NCBI RefSeq assembly: GCF_012395185.1
Contig: NZ_JAAZTU010000015.1
Coordinates: forward strand, 1-64,000
Direction of reading: 5' to 3'
Length of the DNA stretch: 64,000 nucleotides
Source of the DNA: Vibrio aestuarianus
GTDB lineage: Bacteria > Pseudomonadota > Gammaproteobacteria > Enterobacterales > Vibrionaceae
The position numbers were made by a program, and so were the translations under genes. Positions 36,857 to 46,669 of this stretch are shown here, one piece after another (within the stretch, counting starts at the first letter, position 1; the number at the start of each line of letters is the position of its first letter). Below the pieces are notes generated by a model, which was given only the letters and a program-made list of their open reading frames with translations, made no database searches and had not been told where the DNA came from.

Positions 36857-36923
36857 AGTTTCCAACTTAGTTATCGGTTTCCAACTCGGTTATCACAGTT
36901 TCCAACTTGGTTATCTGTGATCA
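36857..36923. repeat. Tn7-like right end with three packed TnsB-like sites
   Basis: Sites AGTTTCCAACTTAGTTAT (36857-36874), GGTTTCCAACTCGGTTAT (36876-36893) and AGTTTCCAACTTGGTTAT (36897-36914), 19-21 bases apart, then the tip CTGTGATCA ending at 36923. They are inverted relative to the left-end sites. The nine bases that follow lead straight into the gcvP stop codon. Confidence 0.82.
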
Positions 36924-36932
36924 GCTAATCAC

Positions 36933-39812
36933 TTAGTCTTGATAGTTATCAATACTAGGGCAAGAGCAGATCAAATTACGGTCTCCGTAAACGTTATCGA
37001 CACGGTTTACGGTTGGCCAGTATTTTGATGCTTTTGTTTGACGAGAAGGGAAACAAGCTACTTCTCGTGAATATGGATGAGCCCATTCATCACTAGAAAG
37101 ATCCGCTTGTGTGTGAGGCGCATTGACCAATGGGTTGTCTTCCAATGGCCATTCACCCGACTTCACTTTGTTCATTTCTTCACGAATGGCGATCATCGCG
37201 TCACAGAAGCGATCAAGCTCTGCTAGGTCTTCTGACTCCGTTGGCTCTACCATCAATGTACCCGCGACTGGGAATGACATCGTTGGGGCGTGGAAGCCGT
37301 AGTCCATTAAACGTTTTGCAATGTCTTCTTCGCTAATACCAGTTTCTTCTTTCAGTGGGCGAATATCAATGATGCATTCGTGCGCTACGCGTCCATTGGT
37401 TCCACGGTAAAGCACAGGGTAGTGAGGACGTAATCTTTCCATCACATAGTTAGCATTCAAAATCGCAACTTTGGTGGCTTCAGTTAAACCTTCAGCACCC
37501 ATCATGGCAATATACGCCCATGAGATAGGTAAAATAGAAGCACTGCCGAGATCCGCGGCTGACACTGCGTGATCTTCACCTTCGACACCACCTTCAATAT
37601 GACCAGGAAGGAAAGGCGCTAGGTGAGATTTAACACCGATAGGTCCCATGCCAGGGCCGCCGCCACCGTGAGGAATACAGAAGGTTTTATGTAGGTTAAG
37701 GTGAGAAACATCAGACCCAATGAAACCTGGACTGGTGAGACCAACTTGAGCATTCAGATTCGCACCGTCTAAGTAAACTTGACCACCAGCGGCGTGAACC
37801 ATATTACACACTTCTTTCACTTGCTCTTCATAAACACCGTGAGTTGAAGGGTAGGTGATCATGATACTTGAAAGGTTCGCTTTATGTTTTTCGATCTTCT
37901 CCGCTAAATCGGTGATATCAATGTTTCCGTTGCTATCACATTTTACGACCACGACTTTCATTGACACCATGGAAGCTGTCGCAGGGTTGGTACCGTGTGC
38001 CGAACTTGGAATTAAGCAGACGTTTCGATGACCTTCACCACGGCTTTGGTGATAGCGTTGAATCGCAATTAGACCCGCGTACTCACCAGATGCACCAGAG
38101 TTTGGTTGCAGTGAGAAAGCATCGTAACCGGTAATCTCACACAGTTTCTCTTTCAGATCTTTTGCCAGTGCTGCATAACCTGCCGCTTGCTCTTTCGGAG
38201 CAAATGGGTGGATTTCTCCAAACTCCGGCCATGTTACTGGAATCATTTCTGCAGCCGCGTTCAATTTCATGGTGCAACTGCCGAGTGGGATCATGCCGTG
38301 TGTCAGTGAAAAGTCTTTATTTTCAAGCTGTTTTAGATAACGCATCATTTGTGTTTCACTGTGATGCGTATTAAAAACAGGGTGAGTGAGAAACTCAGAG
38401 TGGCGACGGCAACCTTCAGGGATCGCTGCAAATTCGTTCGCCGCAATTTCGGTTGATAAGGTATTAACGGCCTCTTCAACATTAAAGATTGCAAATAGTG
38501 CCTTAATATCTGCGATGGTAGTGGTTTCATCTAAACTAATACCTAACTTACCGTGCAATTTGCGAAGGTTAATATCGGCTTGTTGAGCTTTGATATATAG
38601 CGTTTCAGTTTCATCACTTGTATTGATGGTGATGGTATCAAAAAAGCTGTGGTGAGTGAGCTCATAACCCGCTTTGGTTAGACCCGCAGCTAGAATTGCT
38701 GTCATATGGTGAGTGCGACGAGCAATAGTGCGTAACCCTTCTGCACCGTGATAAACTGCGTAGAATGACGCCATATTTGCCAGTAGTGCTTGTGCAGTAC
38801 ATATGTTCGAGGTCGCTTTTTCGCGTCGAATATGTTGCTCACGAGTTTGCATTGCCATGCGCAAAGCTTGGTTGCCTTTGGCATCAATCGAAACACCAAT
38901 CACGCGGCCTGGCATAGTACGTTTGTGCGCTTCACGTGTCGCCATGAATGCAGCATGTGGGCCACCGTATCCCATTGGCACGCCAAAACGTTGCGCTGAA
39001 CCAATCACGACATCTGCGCCCATCTCGCCTGCTGGTTTTAATAGCGTGCTTGCTAGCAAGTCTGTGGCAACAGTAACGAGAGTCTTATTTGCTTGAGCTT
39101 TGGCAATAATCTCCGTTAGGTCGCGCACTTCACCGGTGGTAGTTGGGTATTGCAAGAGTGCACCAAACACATCTTGTTCAGGCAGCGAGTCGAGATCACC
39201 GATTTGTACTTCAAAGCCAATAAATTCAGCGCGAGTTTTTACCACTTCGATGGTTTGAGGGTGAACATCATTGGCAACAAAAAAGACATTGCTCTTGCTT
39301 TTTCCGGCACGCTTACAGAGTGTCATTGCTTCTGCTGCCGCAGTTGCTTCGTCGAGCAGTGAGGCGTTGGCAATATCCATGGCCGTTAAATCCATCACCA
39401 TTTGTTGGTAATTAAGTAGCGATTCTAAACGACCTTGGGAAATTTCTGGTTGGTATGGTGTATAGGCGGTGTACCAGCCTGGGTTTTCCAACACATTACG
39501 CAAAATAACGTTAGGCGTAAATGTGTTGTAGTAGCCTTGACCAATGAACGTACGTTTAACTTGGTTTTGCTGGGCGAATACTTTCATGGTCGTCAGCATG
39601 TCAGCTTCACTTTGTGGAGCGGCAAGCGACATTGGTGCTTCTAAACGAATCTGCTTAGGAACGGTTTGCGTAATTAATGCTTCAAGGCTTTCGGCATTAA
39701 TGGTGTTGAGCATTTTTTGTTGATCATCAGCGTTCGGTCCGTTGTGGCGTGCAACAAACTCATTTTGGGTACTCAATTCATTAAGTAGTGTGCTGTGAAG
39801 TAATTCAGTCAT
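36933..39812 (-). CDS. gcvP: Glycine dehydrogenase (decarboxylating), P protein
   Basis: 959 aa, full length. It decarboxylates glycine and loads the aminomethyl group on GcvH lipoamide. The start [21 protein letters not shown] is typical; the PLP lysine is in [19 protein letters not shown] near 700, and other conserved stretches are [14 protein letters not shown] and [13 protein letters not shown]. The C-terminus, [11 protein letters not shown], appears natural, so the adjacent transposon did not truncate it. It is last of the glyA-gcvH-gcvP operon. The gene end is the likely attachment site for the Tn7-like element. Confidence 0.97.
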   Translation of the reverse strand: MTELLHSTLLNELSTQNEFVARHNGPNADDQQKMLNTINAESLEALITQTVPKQIRLEAPMSLAAPQSEADMLTTMKVFAQQNQVKRTFIGQGYYNTFTPNVILRNVLENPGWYTAYTPYQPEISQGRLESLLNYQQMVMDLTAMDIANASLLDEATAAAEAMTLCKRAGKSKSNVFFVANDVHPQTIEVVKTRAEFIGFEVQIGDLDSLPEQDVFGALLQYPTTTGEVRDLTEIIAKAQANKTLVTVATDLLASTLLKPAGEMGADVVIGSAQRFGVPMGYGGPHAAFMATREAHKRTMPGRVIGVSIDAKGNQALRMAMQTREQHIRREKATSNICTAQALLANMASFYAVYHGAEGLRTIARRTHHMTAILAAGLTKAGYELTHHSFFDTITINTSDETETLYIKAQQADINLRKLHGKLGISLDETTTIADIKALFAIFNVEEAVNTLSTEIAANEFAAIPEGCRRHSEFLTHPVFNTHHSETQMMRYLKQLENKDFSLTHGMIPLGSCTMKLNAAAEMIPVTWPEFGEIHPFAPKEQAAGYAALAKDLKEKLCEITGYDAFSLQPNSGASGEYAGLIAIQRYHQSRGEGHRNVCLIPSSAHGTNPATASMVSMKVVVVKCDSNGNIDITDLAEKIEKHKANLSSIMITYPSTHGVYEEQVKEVCNMVHAAGGQVYLDGANLNAQVGLTSPGFIGSDVSHLNLHKTFCIPHGGGGPGMGPIGVKSHLAPFLPGHIEGGVEGEDHAVSAADLGSASILPISWAYIAMMGAEGLTEATKVAILNANYVMERLRPHYPVLYRGTNGRVAHECIIDIRPLKEETGISEEDIAKRLMDYGFHAPTMSFPVAGTLMVEPTESEDLAELDRFCDAMIAIREEMNKVKSGEWPLEDNPLVNAPHTQADLSSDEWAHPYSREVACFPSRQTKASKYWPTVNRVDNVYGDRNLICSCPSIDNYQD

Positions 39813-39894
39813 TTCCTTTACCTTCTCATAAGGCCTGTTGCGACCTTAAAAAAAAGCCACCCATACTGGGCAGCTTTGATTCGTGATGGGCTGT

Positions 39895-40275
39895 TTAGTC
39901 TTCTTCGATAGAGCTTAAGTACTCTTCTGCATCTTTTAGATCGTCAAGTTCAGAAGGGTCAGACATTTTCACTTTTACAATCCAGCCACCTTCATACGGT
40001 TCTTCATTGATCAGTTCAGGGCTATCTCCTAACTCTTCATTGATTTCAACGATAACACCGGTAATAGGCGCATAAATGTCTGAAGCGGCTTTCACTGATT
40101 CGACAAGAGAAAAACTGTCGCCAGCGTCAATCTCAGCATCCACTTCTGGTAGGTCAACAAACACAACATCGCCTAGCATTTCTTGTGCATGCTCAGAAAT
40201 ACCGATCGTAACTGTGCCGTCACCGTTGTCGCGCACCCATTCGTGGCTTTCTGCAAACTTCAGTGTATTGTCCAT
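39895..40275 (-). CDS. gcvH: Glycine cleavage system H protein
   Basis: 126 aa. The lipoyl carrier; the modified lysine is K62 in [14 protein letters not shown]. The acidic surface and the C-terminal [10 protein letters not shown] tail are normal for the family. It shuttles the aminomethyl group between GcvP and GcvT. It lies 53 bases after glyA and 82 before gcvP. An imperfect hairpin with an A/T tract at about 39848-39877 between gcvH and gcvP might attenuate gcvP expression. Confidence 0.97.
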   Translation of the reverse strand: MDNTLKFAESHEWVRDNGDGTVTIGISEHAQEMLGDVVFVDLPEVDAEIDAGDSFSLVESVKAASDIYAPITGVIVEINEELGDSPELINEEPYEGGWIVKVKMSDPSELDDLKDAEEYLSSIEED

Positions 40276-40328
40276 TGCTTAATCTCCAAAAAAGTATTGA
40301 TTTGAAACTTGTGTTTAATTTGAAAGTG

Positions 40329-41636
40329 TTACTGGTAAAGTGGGAAGCGTTGGCACAACATTTTCACTTGTTTGCGAACCTGTTGTTCCACTTGTGCATT
40401 ACCTTCTGGGCTTTCTATAAGACCATCTAGCACATCACCAATCCACTGCCCAATGAGTTTGAATTCTTCACGACCAAAACCACGGCTGGTCCCAGCCGGT
40501 GTACCTAAACGAATACCCGAAGTAATCATAGGCTTTTCAGTATCAAAGGGGATGCCGTTTTTGTTACATGTGATTCCTGCACGTTCGAGAGCTTGCTCTG
40601 CCACGTTACCTTTCAAGCCTTTTGGACGTAGGTCTACGAGCATCAAGTGCGTGTCAGTTCCGCCAGTCACAATGTCACAACCGCGAGTTTGCAATACTTC
40701 AGCGAGAACTTTTGCGTTGTCGATCACTGAATCGATATAGCTGTTAAATTCAGGTCCCAATGCTTCACCAAAGGCGACCGCTTTAGCGGCGATAACGTGC
40801 ATTAATGGCCCACCTTGCAGGCCCGGAAAAACAGCTGAATTAATTTTTTTGATGATCTCTTCACTATTGGTGAGGATCATCCCGCCACGTGGGCCGCGCA
40901 GTGTTTTGTGGGTTGTGGTGGTGACAACGTGAGCATGAGGTAATGGGCTAGGGTGTGCGCCAGTTGCGACCAAACCTGCAATGTGCGCCATATCAACCAT
41001 TAAGATGGCATCGACTTCATCGGCAATTTCGCGGAATTTAGCAAAATCGATGACGCGAGGAATGGCGGAGCCACCAGCAATGATCATTTTAGGTTTATGC
41101 TGTTGTGCCAGTGCGCGAACATCGTCGTAATTGATCTCTAACGTTTCGCGATCAACCCCGTATTGAATGGCGTTAAACCACTTACCGGATAAAGCAGGTC
41201 GAGCCCCATGCGTTAAGTGGCCGCCAGCATCCAAAGACATTCCCATAATGGTGTCGCCCGGCTGGAGCAGTGCAAGTTTGACTGCCCCGTTGGCTTGAGC
41301 GCCTGAATGGGGTTGAACGTTTGCGTATTGGCAATTAAAAAGCGATTTAGCGCGCTCGATAGCAATTGTCTCTACTGTATCAACATGTTCACAGCCACCA
41401 TAGTAGCGTCGGCCTGGATAGCCTTCTGCGTATTTATTGGTAAGGCAGGTTCCTTGAGCTTGCATGACCGCTTTCGAAACAATGTTTTCAGAAGCGATAA
41501 GCTCAATTTGTTCATTCTGACGGGCGTATTCAGCTTGAATACCGGCGAAAACGGCGTCGTCAGTTGCTGCTAAATTGGTTGAGAAGAAACTCTCTAGGCT
41601 GTGATTTTGGTAAGTTTTGTTCGCGTTTGCATTCAT
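40329..41636 (-). CDS. glyA: Serine hydroxymethyltransferase
   Basis: 435 aa, about 18 longer at the N-terminus than housekeeping GlyA, as in the second GlyA of vibrios. It interconverts serine and glycine with THF. The PLP-binding lysine is in [16 protein letters not shown] near 245, and [29 protein letters not shown] and [13 protein letters not shown] are conserved. First gene of the glyA-gcvH-gcvP operon, so it is a gcv-linked, probably glycine-regulated isozyme. Confidence 0.96.
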   Translation of the reverse strand: MNANANKTYQNHSLESFFSTNLAATDDAVFAGIQAEYARQNEQIELIASENIVSKAVMQAQGTCLTNKYAEGYPGRRYYGGCEHVDTVETIAIERAKSLFNCQYANVQPHSGAQANGAVKLALLQPGDTIMGMSLDAGGHLTHGARPALSGKWFNAIQYGVDRETLEINYDDVRALAQQHKPKMIIAGGSAIPRVIDFAKFREIADEVDAILMVDMAHIAGLVATGAHPSPLPHAHVVTTTTHKTLRGPRGGMILTNSEEIIKKINSAVFPGLQGGPLMHVIAAKAVAFGEALGPEFNSYIDSVIDNAKVLAEVLQTRGCDIVTGGTDTHLMLVDLRPKGLKGNVAEQALERAGITCNKNGIPFDTEKPMITSGIRLGTPAGTSRGFGREEFKLIGQWIGDVLDGLIESPEGNAQVEQQVRKQVKMLCQRFPLYQ

Positions 41637-42032
41637 GGTAGATGACCTTCCAATAATCCAACGAATATTGATTGTATTCGCTGTTCCTTTTTGATGGCTG
41701 CTTTACTCAACGGCTGTGTAGGGTTGTGAGAAAACAGGGTGTTTAGTTATCCCTAAACTCTTATTACGTTCCCCAATTATTCGGGGTGAAAACCACTCAA
41801 ATATTGTTAAGTCCTTCACGATAGCGAGCGGTAAATAGCATCTCTTCATCTAACAAGTCAGTAACATACTCTCTGAGTTATGAACAATCAATTAAAAATT
41901 TCCTATAGGAAACTCGGTTTCTTATTTTGTTAGCGAGAGCACGCTTTATTTTGATGTTGTTCTTTAACCTGATGACGGCTTCATGCCACAATGATTTTTG
42001 TGATCAGGAAGAAACGATAATCGAGGGAAAGC
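41637..42032. promoter_or_regulatory. Divergent glyA / XRE-regulator promoter region
   Basis: 396 bases without a gene between divergent glyA and the XRE-cupin regulator. It contains the palindrome at 41899-41912 and a hairpin-like CCCCAATTATTCGGGG near 41773. I looked for the conserved core of a glycine riboswitch on both strands and did not see it. Confidence 0.55.
41899..41912. promoter_or_regulatory. Candidate operator for the XRE-cupin regulator
   Basis: TTTCCTATAGGAAA is a perfect 14-bp palindrome located 121 bases upstream of the regulator gene. A related half-preserved copy, GTTTCCTATAATGAAAGC, lies downstream of that gene at 42672. Assignment to this regulator is inference from position. 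Confidence 0.5.
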
Positions 42033-42656
42033 ATGTCTGAAGACATCTATGATGAGTACCCATCACTCACACTTGCTAAAGAAAGCGGCGAGCAAACCAT
42101 AGAGCCATTAAAACTTGGTCAGCGAATCAAAGACATTCGTGCCAAGCTGGGTATTACCTTAGAAGAGGCTAGCCAACGTACCGGGCTTGCTCGTTCAACA
42201 TTAAGCAAAATCGAAAACGAACAGATATCACCAACCTTTCAAGCGATGCAAAAACTTGCGCATGGTTTGCAAATAGATATGCCGCAACTCTTTGAGCCAC
42301 CGAAAAAAATTCTTGCCACAGGGCGGCGAGATATTTCTCGTTGCGGTGAGGGTAAGCCGCATCCCACGCCTACATACGAACATGAATTGTTGGCAACACA
42401 GCTTTCAAATAAAAAGATGATGCCATTCAAAAGTCGAGTGCGAGCAAGAGCATTTGAAGAGTATAGCGACTGGGTTCGACACGACGGTGAGGAGTTTTTA
42501 CTTATTCTCTCTGGTGATGTTTTATTTTACAGCGAATTTTATGAGCCGGTGCGTTTAGCCGAAGGTGACAGTGTTTATTACGATGCCAATATGGGGCACA
42601 TGTTGGTCTCTGTCAGTGACGATGATGCTCTAATTTTGTGGGTAACAGCTAAATAA
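42033..42656 (+). CDS. XRE-family regulator with cupin sensor domain
   Basis: 207 aa. Helix-turn-helix at about 28-80: LGQRIKDIRAKLGITLEEASQRTGLARSTLSKIENEQI. A C-terminal cupin barrel covers about 125-207, with DGEEFLLILSGDVLFY and LAEGDSVYYDANMGHMLVS; the histidine in GHML may bind a ligand or metal. It lies between glyA and gcvT in the glycine cleavage locus, so it probably controls both operons. The ligand is likely glycine or a related amino acid, but that is inference. Confidence 0.9.
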   Translation: MSEDIYDEYPSLTLAKESGEQTIEPLKLGQRIKDIRAKLGITLEEASQRTGLARSTLSKIENEQISPTFQAMQKLAHGLQIDMPQLFEPPKKILATGRRDISRCGEGKPHPTPTYEHELLATQLSNKKMMPFKSRVRARAFEEYSDWVRHDGEEFLLILSGDVLFYSEFYEPVRLAEGDSVYYDANMGHMLVSVSDDDALILWVTAK

Positions 42657-42671
42657 CTAACAAAAGATTAA

Positions 42672-42689
42672 GTTTCCTATAATGAAAGC
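42672..42689. promoter_or_regulatory. Second candidate operator, upstream of gcvT
   Basis: GTTTCCTATAATGAAAGC resembles the palindrome at 41899, with the right half slightly altered. It lies 15 bases after the regulator stop and 258 before gcvT. Another imperfect GAAAC-GTTTC inverted repeat is at about 42865-42876. Confidence 0.35.
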
Positions 42690-42720
42690 AAACGGTTGCT
42701 TTTGTGCTCATCTGCTGGAA

Positions 42721-42763
42721 AAAGGCGTTTCATGGAGCGACTATTGCTCAATGAAGCGCCTTT
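42721..42763 (+). terminator. Terminator after the XRE-cupin regulator
   Basis: An 18-base stem, AAAGGCGTTTCATGGAGC paired with GCTCAATGAAGCGCCTTT (two mismatches), followed by CTTTTTT. It separates the regulator from gcvT. Confidence 0.8.
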
Positions 42764-42946
42764 CTTTTTTCTTCTAAATTGTGATTAAGTTGTTAATTTT
42801 GCCAATTGGCTCGGTTTTCAACTTGTGAATCCCATCAATCGAGCGCATTCTTGTTCACTATTGGAAACAGAGTTTCTTTCATGTGGAGCTGTTTGCCTTG
42901 ATGAGGCGTAAAACTCCCCGTTGGGTCGGCAGAAATGGAGACAAAA

Positions 42947-44080
42947 ATGACTCAAGATAATGCAAATCAAACATTACTTACTACACCGTTACATGCTTTG
43001 CACAATGAAGTAGGCGCAAAAATGGTGCCATTTGCTGGCTATGATATGCCTGTGCAATATCCGCTTGGTGTAAAAAAAGAGCATTTGCATACGCGTGAAG
43101 CGGCCGGTTTGTTTGATGTCTCTCATATGGGCCAGTTGCGTTTACGTGGTGTTGATTCAGCAAATGCTTTAGAAGCATTGGTACCGGTTGATATTATTGA
43201 TCTGCCTGCTGGCAAGCAGCGTTATGCTTTCTTTACTAACGAACAAGGCGGGATCATGGATGACTTGATGGTGGCTAATTTAGGCGACCATCTATTTGTT
43301 GTGGTGAATGCTGCTTGTAAAGAACAAGACATTGCTCATCTACAAGCCAATATGCCTCAAGGTGTAGAACTGGAAATTATTGAAGATCGTGCTCTTTTAG
43401 CGCTTCAAGGTCCGAAAGCGGCCGAGGTGCTAGCACGCATTCAGCCACAAGTTGCCTCTATGTTATTTATGGATGTGCAAATTATGGATTTAGACGGTGT
43501 TGAATGCATTGTCAGCCGTAGTGGTTATACCGGTGAAGATGGCTACGAGATTTCTGTTCCAGCAGAGCAAGCGCAACGTCTTGCTCGTCAATTAACAGCT
43601 TATGACGAAGTTGAGTGGATCGGCCTTGGTGCTCGTGATTCGCTACGTCTTGAGTGTGGTCTGTGCCTTTACGGCCATGATCTCGATACCACCACCACGC
43701 CAGTTGAGGCAAGCTTATTATGGGGTATCAGTAAAGCTCGTCGCGCCGATGGTGAACGCGCAGGTGGCTTCCCTGGCGCTGATATCATCTTAAAGCAAAT
43801 CGAGACTAAAGATGTCTCGCGTAAGCGCGTTGGGTTAGTTGGTCTAACCAAAGCCCCAGTCCGTGAAGGTACAGAGCTATTTGACGCTGATAACAATAAA
43901 ATCGGTATTGTGACCAGCGGTACGGCTAGTCCAACGGCGGGTAAACCTGTTTCCATGGCTTATCTGCGCGCTGATTTAGCGGCAATTGGTACGCAGGTAT
44001 TTGCTCAAGTACGCGGTAAAATGCTGCCAATGGCCGTAGAAAAAATGCCGTTTGTTCCTCAGCGCTATTACCGAGGCTAA
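42947..44080 (+). CDS. gcvT: Aminomethyltransferase, glycine cleavage T protein
   Basis: The ATG at 42947, seven bases after GGAGA, gives MTQDNANQTLLTTPLHALH and 377 aa. It releases ammonia from aminomethyl-GcvH and makes 5,10-methylene-THF. Conserved stretches: KMVPFAGYDMPVQYPLG, GLFDVSHMGQLRLRG, YTGEDGYEISVP near 185, GLGARDSLRLECGLCLYGHD near 230 and the C-terminal MLPMAVEKMPFVPQRYYRG. It forms its own unit opposite glyA-gcvH-gcvP. Confidence 0.96.
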   Translation: MTQDNANQTLLTTPLHALHNEVGAKMVPFAGYDMPVQYPLGVKKEHLHTREAAGLFDVSHMGQLRLRGVDSANALEALVPVDIIDLPAGKQRYAFFTNEQGGIMDDLMVANLGDHLFVVVNAACKEQDIAHLQANMPQGVELEIIEDRALLALQGPKAAEVLARIQPQVASMLFMDVQIMDLDGVECIVSRSGYTGEDGYEISVPAEQAQRLARQLTAYDEVEWIGLGARDSLRLECGLCLYGHDLDTTTTPVEASLLWGISKARRADGERAGGFPGADIILKQIETKDVSRKRVGLVGLTKAPVREGTELFDADNNKIGIVTSGTASPTAGKPVSMAYLRADLAAIGTQVFAQVRGKMLPMAVEKMPFVPQRYYRG

Positions 44081-44094
44081 TGCATACAGAATTT

Positions 44095-44126
44095 AAATAG
44101 TCACAGCATAAAAATCTGTGCTATTT
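44095..44126. terminator. Hairpin after gcvT
   Basis: AAATAGTCACAG and CTGTGCTATTT arms with one mismatch. Its AT-rich stem and lack of a clear T run make it a weaker terminator. Confidence 0.45.
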
Positions 44127-44174
44127 ATGCAATCTTAAGTACTATCTAAATTCTTAATGATAAGGAATGACATT

Positions 44175-45158
44175 ATGAATAAGTGGGTAGTACTTTTTTC
44201 TTCACTCGCCATTTCGGGCAATGTTTGCGCCGTTGATGTAAAGCCTTATATCGTCAATGGCTCGTATGCAGATGTGACAACTTTCCCGTCCATGGCGAGC
44301 CTGTTTTTCGATCAAATTGACTATACACGAACTTATGGTAGCGCTAGTTACTGTGGCGCTTCATTACTCAGTAATCAATATGTTTTAACAGCGGCGCATT
44401 GTATTTACGGCAATGAGAAAGCTCAGCTTTTTACATCGGTTGTACCACAACTACAAGATGAACGTGATTTCCCCAGTAATATCATGGAAAAAGGCAAAGT
44501 CGCCGCAATTTATTACCCATCAACATACAACCATTCGACGTTATTAGATGATATTGCGATTCTGAAATTGGAAACGCCATTGACTACGGTTTCCTCTGTT
44601 AACTACTTAAAACGCCCTGATGCCGGTGATGATGCAACCTATCGTTCATCTAGCGAACAATTTGTCGCGGTAGGGCATGGCAATACTGCTTCTAATGTTG
44701 ATAACAATACATTACTGCTACAAACTAACTTAACCTTTGTACCGAATAATCTGTGTAATTATGAATATAAAACTGACAAGAATTTATGTATGGAAGGTGT
44801 TATCAGTGGTTTGACTGGTCTTGAAAACGCCACTTGCCAAGGTGATTCAGGTGGTCCTTTATTTTGGTCACATGGCAGCGAATATATCCAAGTTGGACTA
44901 ACCAGTTTTGGTCCTGCGACTCGATGTGGTGACCCATCACCTTCGGTTGGCGCGACATCGGTGTTTACAGAAATCCATGATTATGCCGACTGGATTGATA
45001 GTGTGATGAATGGCGCTGAATCACCGAAGTTCGTTGCCACTGAAGCTAAACGACAAGCTTATTTAAATCCACCAAGTTCAGATTCTGGTGGTGGCTCTTT
45101 AGGTTGGTGGTCATTACTATTGATATTCAGCACAGTATTGCGTCGGCGTTGGCTTTAG
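44175..45158 (+). CDS. Secreted trypsin-like serine protease with GlyGly-CTERM
   Basis: From ATG 44175 (AAGGAAT site) the product is 327 aa: signal peptide MNKWVVLFSSLAISGNVCA, activation-type start YIVNGSYADVTTFPSMASL, catalytic His in VLTAAHCIYG, Asp in DDIAILKLETPL and Ser in ATCQGDSGGPLFW. The C-terminus has SSDSGGGSLGWWSLLLIF then a short arginine-rich tail, a GlyGly-CTERM signal processed by rhombosortase in vibrios, so the protein is probably displayed or released through type II secretion. It stands alone between gcvT and a strong terminator. Confidence 0.92.
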   Translation: MNKWVVLFSSLAISGNVCAVDVKPYIVNGSYADVTTFPSMASLFFDQIDYTRTYGSASYCGASLLSNQYVLTAAHCIYGNEKAQLFTSVVPQLQDERDFPSNIMEKGKVAAIYYPSTYNHSTLLDDIAILKLETPLTTVSSVNYLKRPDAGDDATYRSSSEQFVAVGHGNTASNVDNNTLLLQTNLTFVPNNLCNYEYKTDKNLCMEGVISGLTGLENATCQGDSGGPLFWSHGSEYIQVGLTSFGPATRCGDPSPSVGATSVFTEIHDYADWIDSVMNGAESPKFVATEAKRQAYLNPPSSDSGGGSLGWWSLLLIFSTVLRRRWL

Positions 45159-45236
45159 ATATTGTTAAAACCAGAGAAGATAGAATAATAGTCTCTATTT
45201 TTGAGCGGCCTAGGCCGCTTTATTGTAGAGAGAAAA

Positions 45237-45255
45237 CCACCGGCTATGCCGGTGG
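45237..45255. terminator. Terminator between the protease and glgC
   Basis: CCACCGGC-TAT-GCCGGTGG is a perfect 8-bp stem followed by TTTTTTTT at 45260 and an A run on the minus strand. A second palindrome, AGCGGCCTAGGCCGCT, lies at 45204-45219. Together they separate two convergent genes. Confidence 0.8.
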
Positions 45256-45277
45256 ATACTTTTTTTTGTTGGCTTTG

Positions 45278-46492
45278 TCAGAACTGATAACTTTCCGGTA
45301 CCACCACGATACCTTTCTCCGAAATATGAAAACGCTGTGCATCTTCTGCGCGGTTCAATCCTATTTTGGTATTCGGGGGCACTTTTACATGTTTATCAAT
45401 AATGCAGTTGGTTAACTCACATCCAGCGCCTACCTGTACATCATCGAATAAAATGCTGTCCACAATAGTTGCACCGTCATCAATTCGTACATTGGAAGAG
45501 ACAATAGAGTGTTGGACTGAACCGCCAGAGTTGACTACACCGTTGGCAATAATAGAGTTGATAAAAATACCTTCGTTACCGGTGGCTGAAGATACAGTAC
45601 GAGCAGGGGGGTATTGTGCTTCGTAGGTGCGAATTGCCCAGTTCTTTTGATACAGATTCATTGGCGGAACGGGTTCAAGTAGATCCATATTGGCGTCGTA
45701 GAAGGAATCAATCGTACCTACGTCACGCCAGTAGCAGTCTTTTGCCACTCGGCCATGATCGCCACAAAACTCATAAGCATAAACAGAGCCTGTTTCGATT
45801 AATTTCGGGATGATGTCTTTACCAAAATCATGGCTAGAATGTTCTAGTTCAGAGTCATCGTGTAAGGCGCTTTTTAATGTTTCCATGTCGAAAATGTATA
45901 TCCCCATAGAAACCAAACTGCGATTTGGGTTATTGGGCATTGGTGGTGGATCGCTCGGTTTTTCGAAAAATGAAGTGATCTTGAGTTCTTGATTGACACT
46001 CATTACACCGAAAGCCGAAGCTTCATGTCTTGGTACATCCATACAAGCAATGGTCAACGCTGCTCCAGATTTCTTATGCTCCTCTAACATGGCGGCGTAA
46101 TCCATGCGGTAAATATGATCACCAGAGAGAACCACGACGTGTTTAGCATCACTTCGAGAGAGCAACCACATATTGTGATAGATGGCGTCAGCTGTTCCTT
46201 CGTACCATTTCCCTCCTTTACGCATTTGTGGGGGAACCACCGTAATGAATTCGCCAAGTTCTGGATTGAAAATTGACCAACCATCACGCAAATGCTTTTG
46301 TAAAGAGTGAGATTTGTATTGAGTGAGAACTAATATCTGGCGTAGCCCGGAGTGGAGGCAATTGGTGAGTGTGAAATCAATAATTCTATATTTTCCACCA
46401 AAGGGTACCGCCGGTTTCGCTCGATCATCGGTGAGGGGGGATAGTCGTGAGCCCATACCACCTGCTAACACGACTGTTAATGTGTCTTGCAT
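45278..46492 (-). CDS. glgC: Glucose-1-phosphate adenylyltransferase
   Basis: ATG 46492, seven bases after GGGAG, gives 404 aa. It makes ADP-glucose for glycogen. Motifs: VLAGGMGSRLSPLTDDRAKPAVPFGGKYRIIDFTL-type N-terminus in order (nucleotide loop and allosteric arginines), FNPELGEFITVVPPQMRKG, VVLSGDHIYRMDY, SFFEKPSDPP and a left-handed beta-helix of hexapeptide repeats from about 290 (VRIDDGATIVDSILFDDVQV). No other glg gene is adjacent, so it is a lone second-chromosome copy. Confidence 0.95.
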   Translation of the reverse strand: MQDTLTVVLAGGMGSRLSPLTDDRAKPAVPFGGKYRIIDFTLTNCLHSGLRQILVLTQYKSHSLQKHLRDGWSIFNPELGEFITVVPPQMRKGGKWYEGTADAIYHNMWLLSRSDAKHVVVLSGDHIYRMDYAAMLEEHKKSGAALTIACMDVPRHEASAFGVMSVNQELKITSFFEKPSDPPPMPNNPNRSLVSMGIYIFDMETLKSALHDDSELEHSSHDFGKDIIPKLIETGSVYAYEFCGDHGRVAKDCYWRDVGTIDSFYDANMDLLEPVPPMNLYQKNWAIRTYEAQYPPARTVSSATGNEGIFINSIIANGVVNSGGSVQHSIVSSNVRIDDGATIVDSILFDDVQVGAGCELTNCIIDKHVKVPPNTKIGLNRAEDAQRFHISEKGIVVVPESYQF

Positions 46493-46669
46493 CTTATTTC
46501 TCCCTAAATATGTGCAATTCATATTCCATCATAGAGAGTAGTACAATTTTCGAGCCACAACAGAAAGCGATTTTAAACAATAACTTACGAATCTAATAAT
46601 GTATTACTGCACAATATTAGAGCAATATTTTTTAGAAGGTGCACTGTTTTGTGCTGCAATGATCGTCTG

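Larger units (their letters stand above)
19661..36923. mobile_element. Tn7-like transposon next to gcvP carrying Gabija-like and other cargo
   Basis: About 17.3 kb bounded by inverted tips, TGATCACAGATAAC on the left and its complement GTTATCTGTGATCA on the right (TG...CA). Inside are tnsA, tnsB, tnsC, two TniQ-family genes and an unknown gene in one leftward operon. Left-end sites are 55-59 bases apart, right-end sites about 20 apart, the Tn7 type of asymmetry. The right tip lies nine bases from the gcvP stop codon. No 5-bp target duplication is visible (ACAAT on the left, GCTAA on the right). The element may therefore have been rearranged with the older copy beside it, or the tips may be misplaced by a few bases because TGATCA is itself palindromic. 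Confidence 0.85.

Noticed and set aside
19656..36928. Five-base target duplication at the transposon flanks
   Set aside because: The flanks are ACAAT and GCTAA. A TGATCA direct repeat exists only because the tip itself is palindromic, so it is not evidence of duplication.
37130..39644. Multiple open frames antisense to gcvP
   Set aside because: They are shadows of the gcvP coding frame with no independent start signals or family similarity.
41637..42946. Glycine riboswitch upstream of glyA or gcvT
   Set aside because: I searched by eye on both strands for the conserved aptamer core and found only palindromes and a terminator. A covariance search would be decisive.
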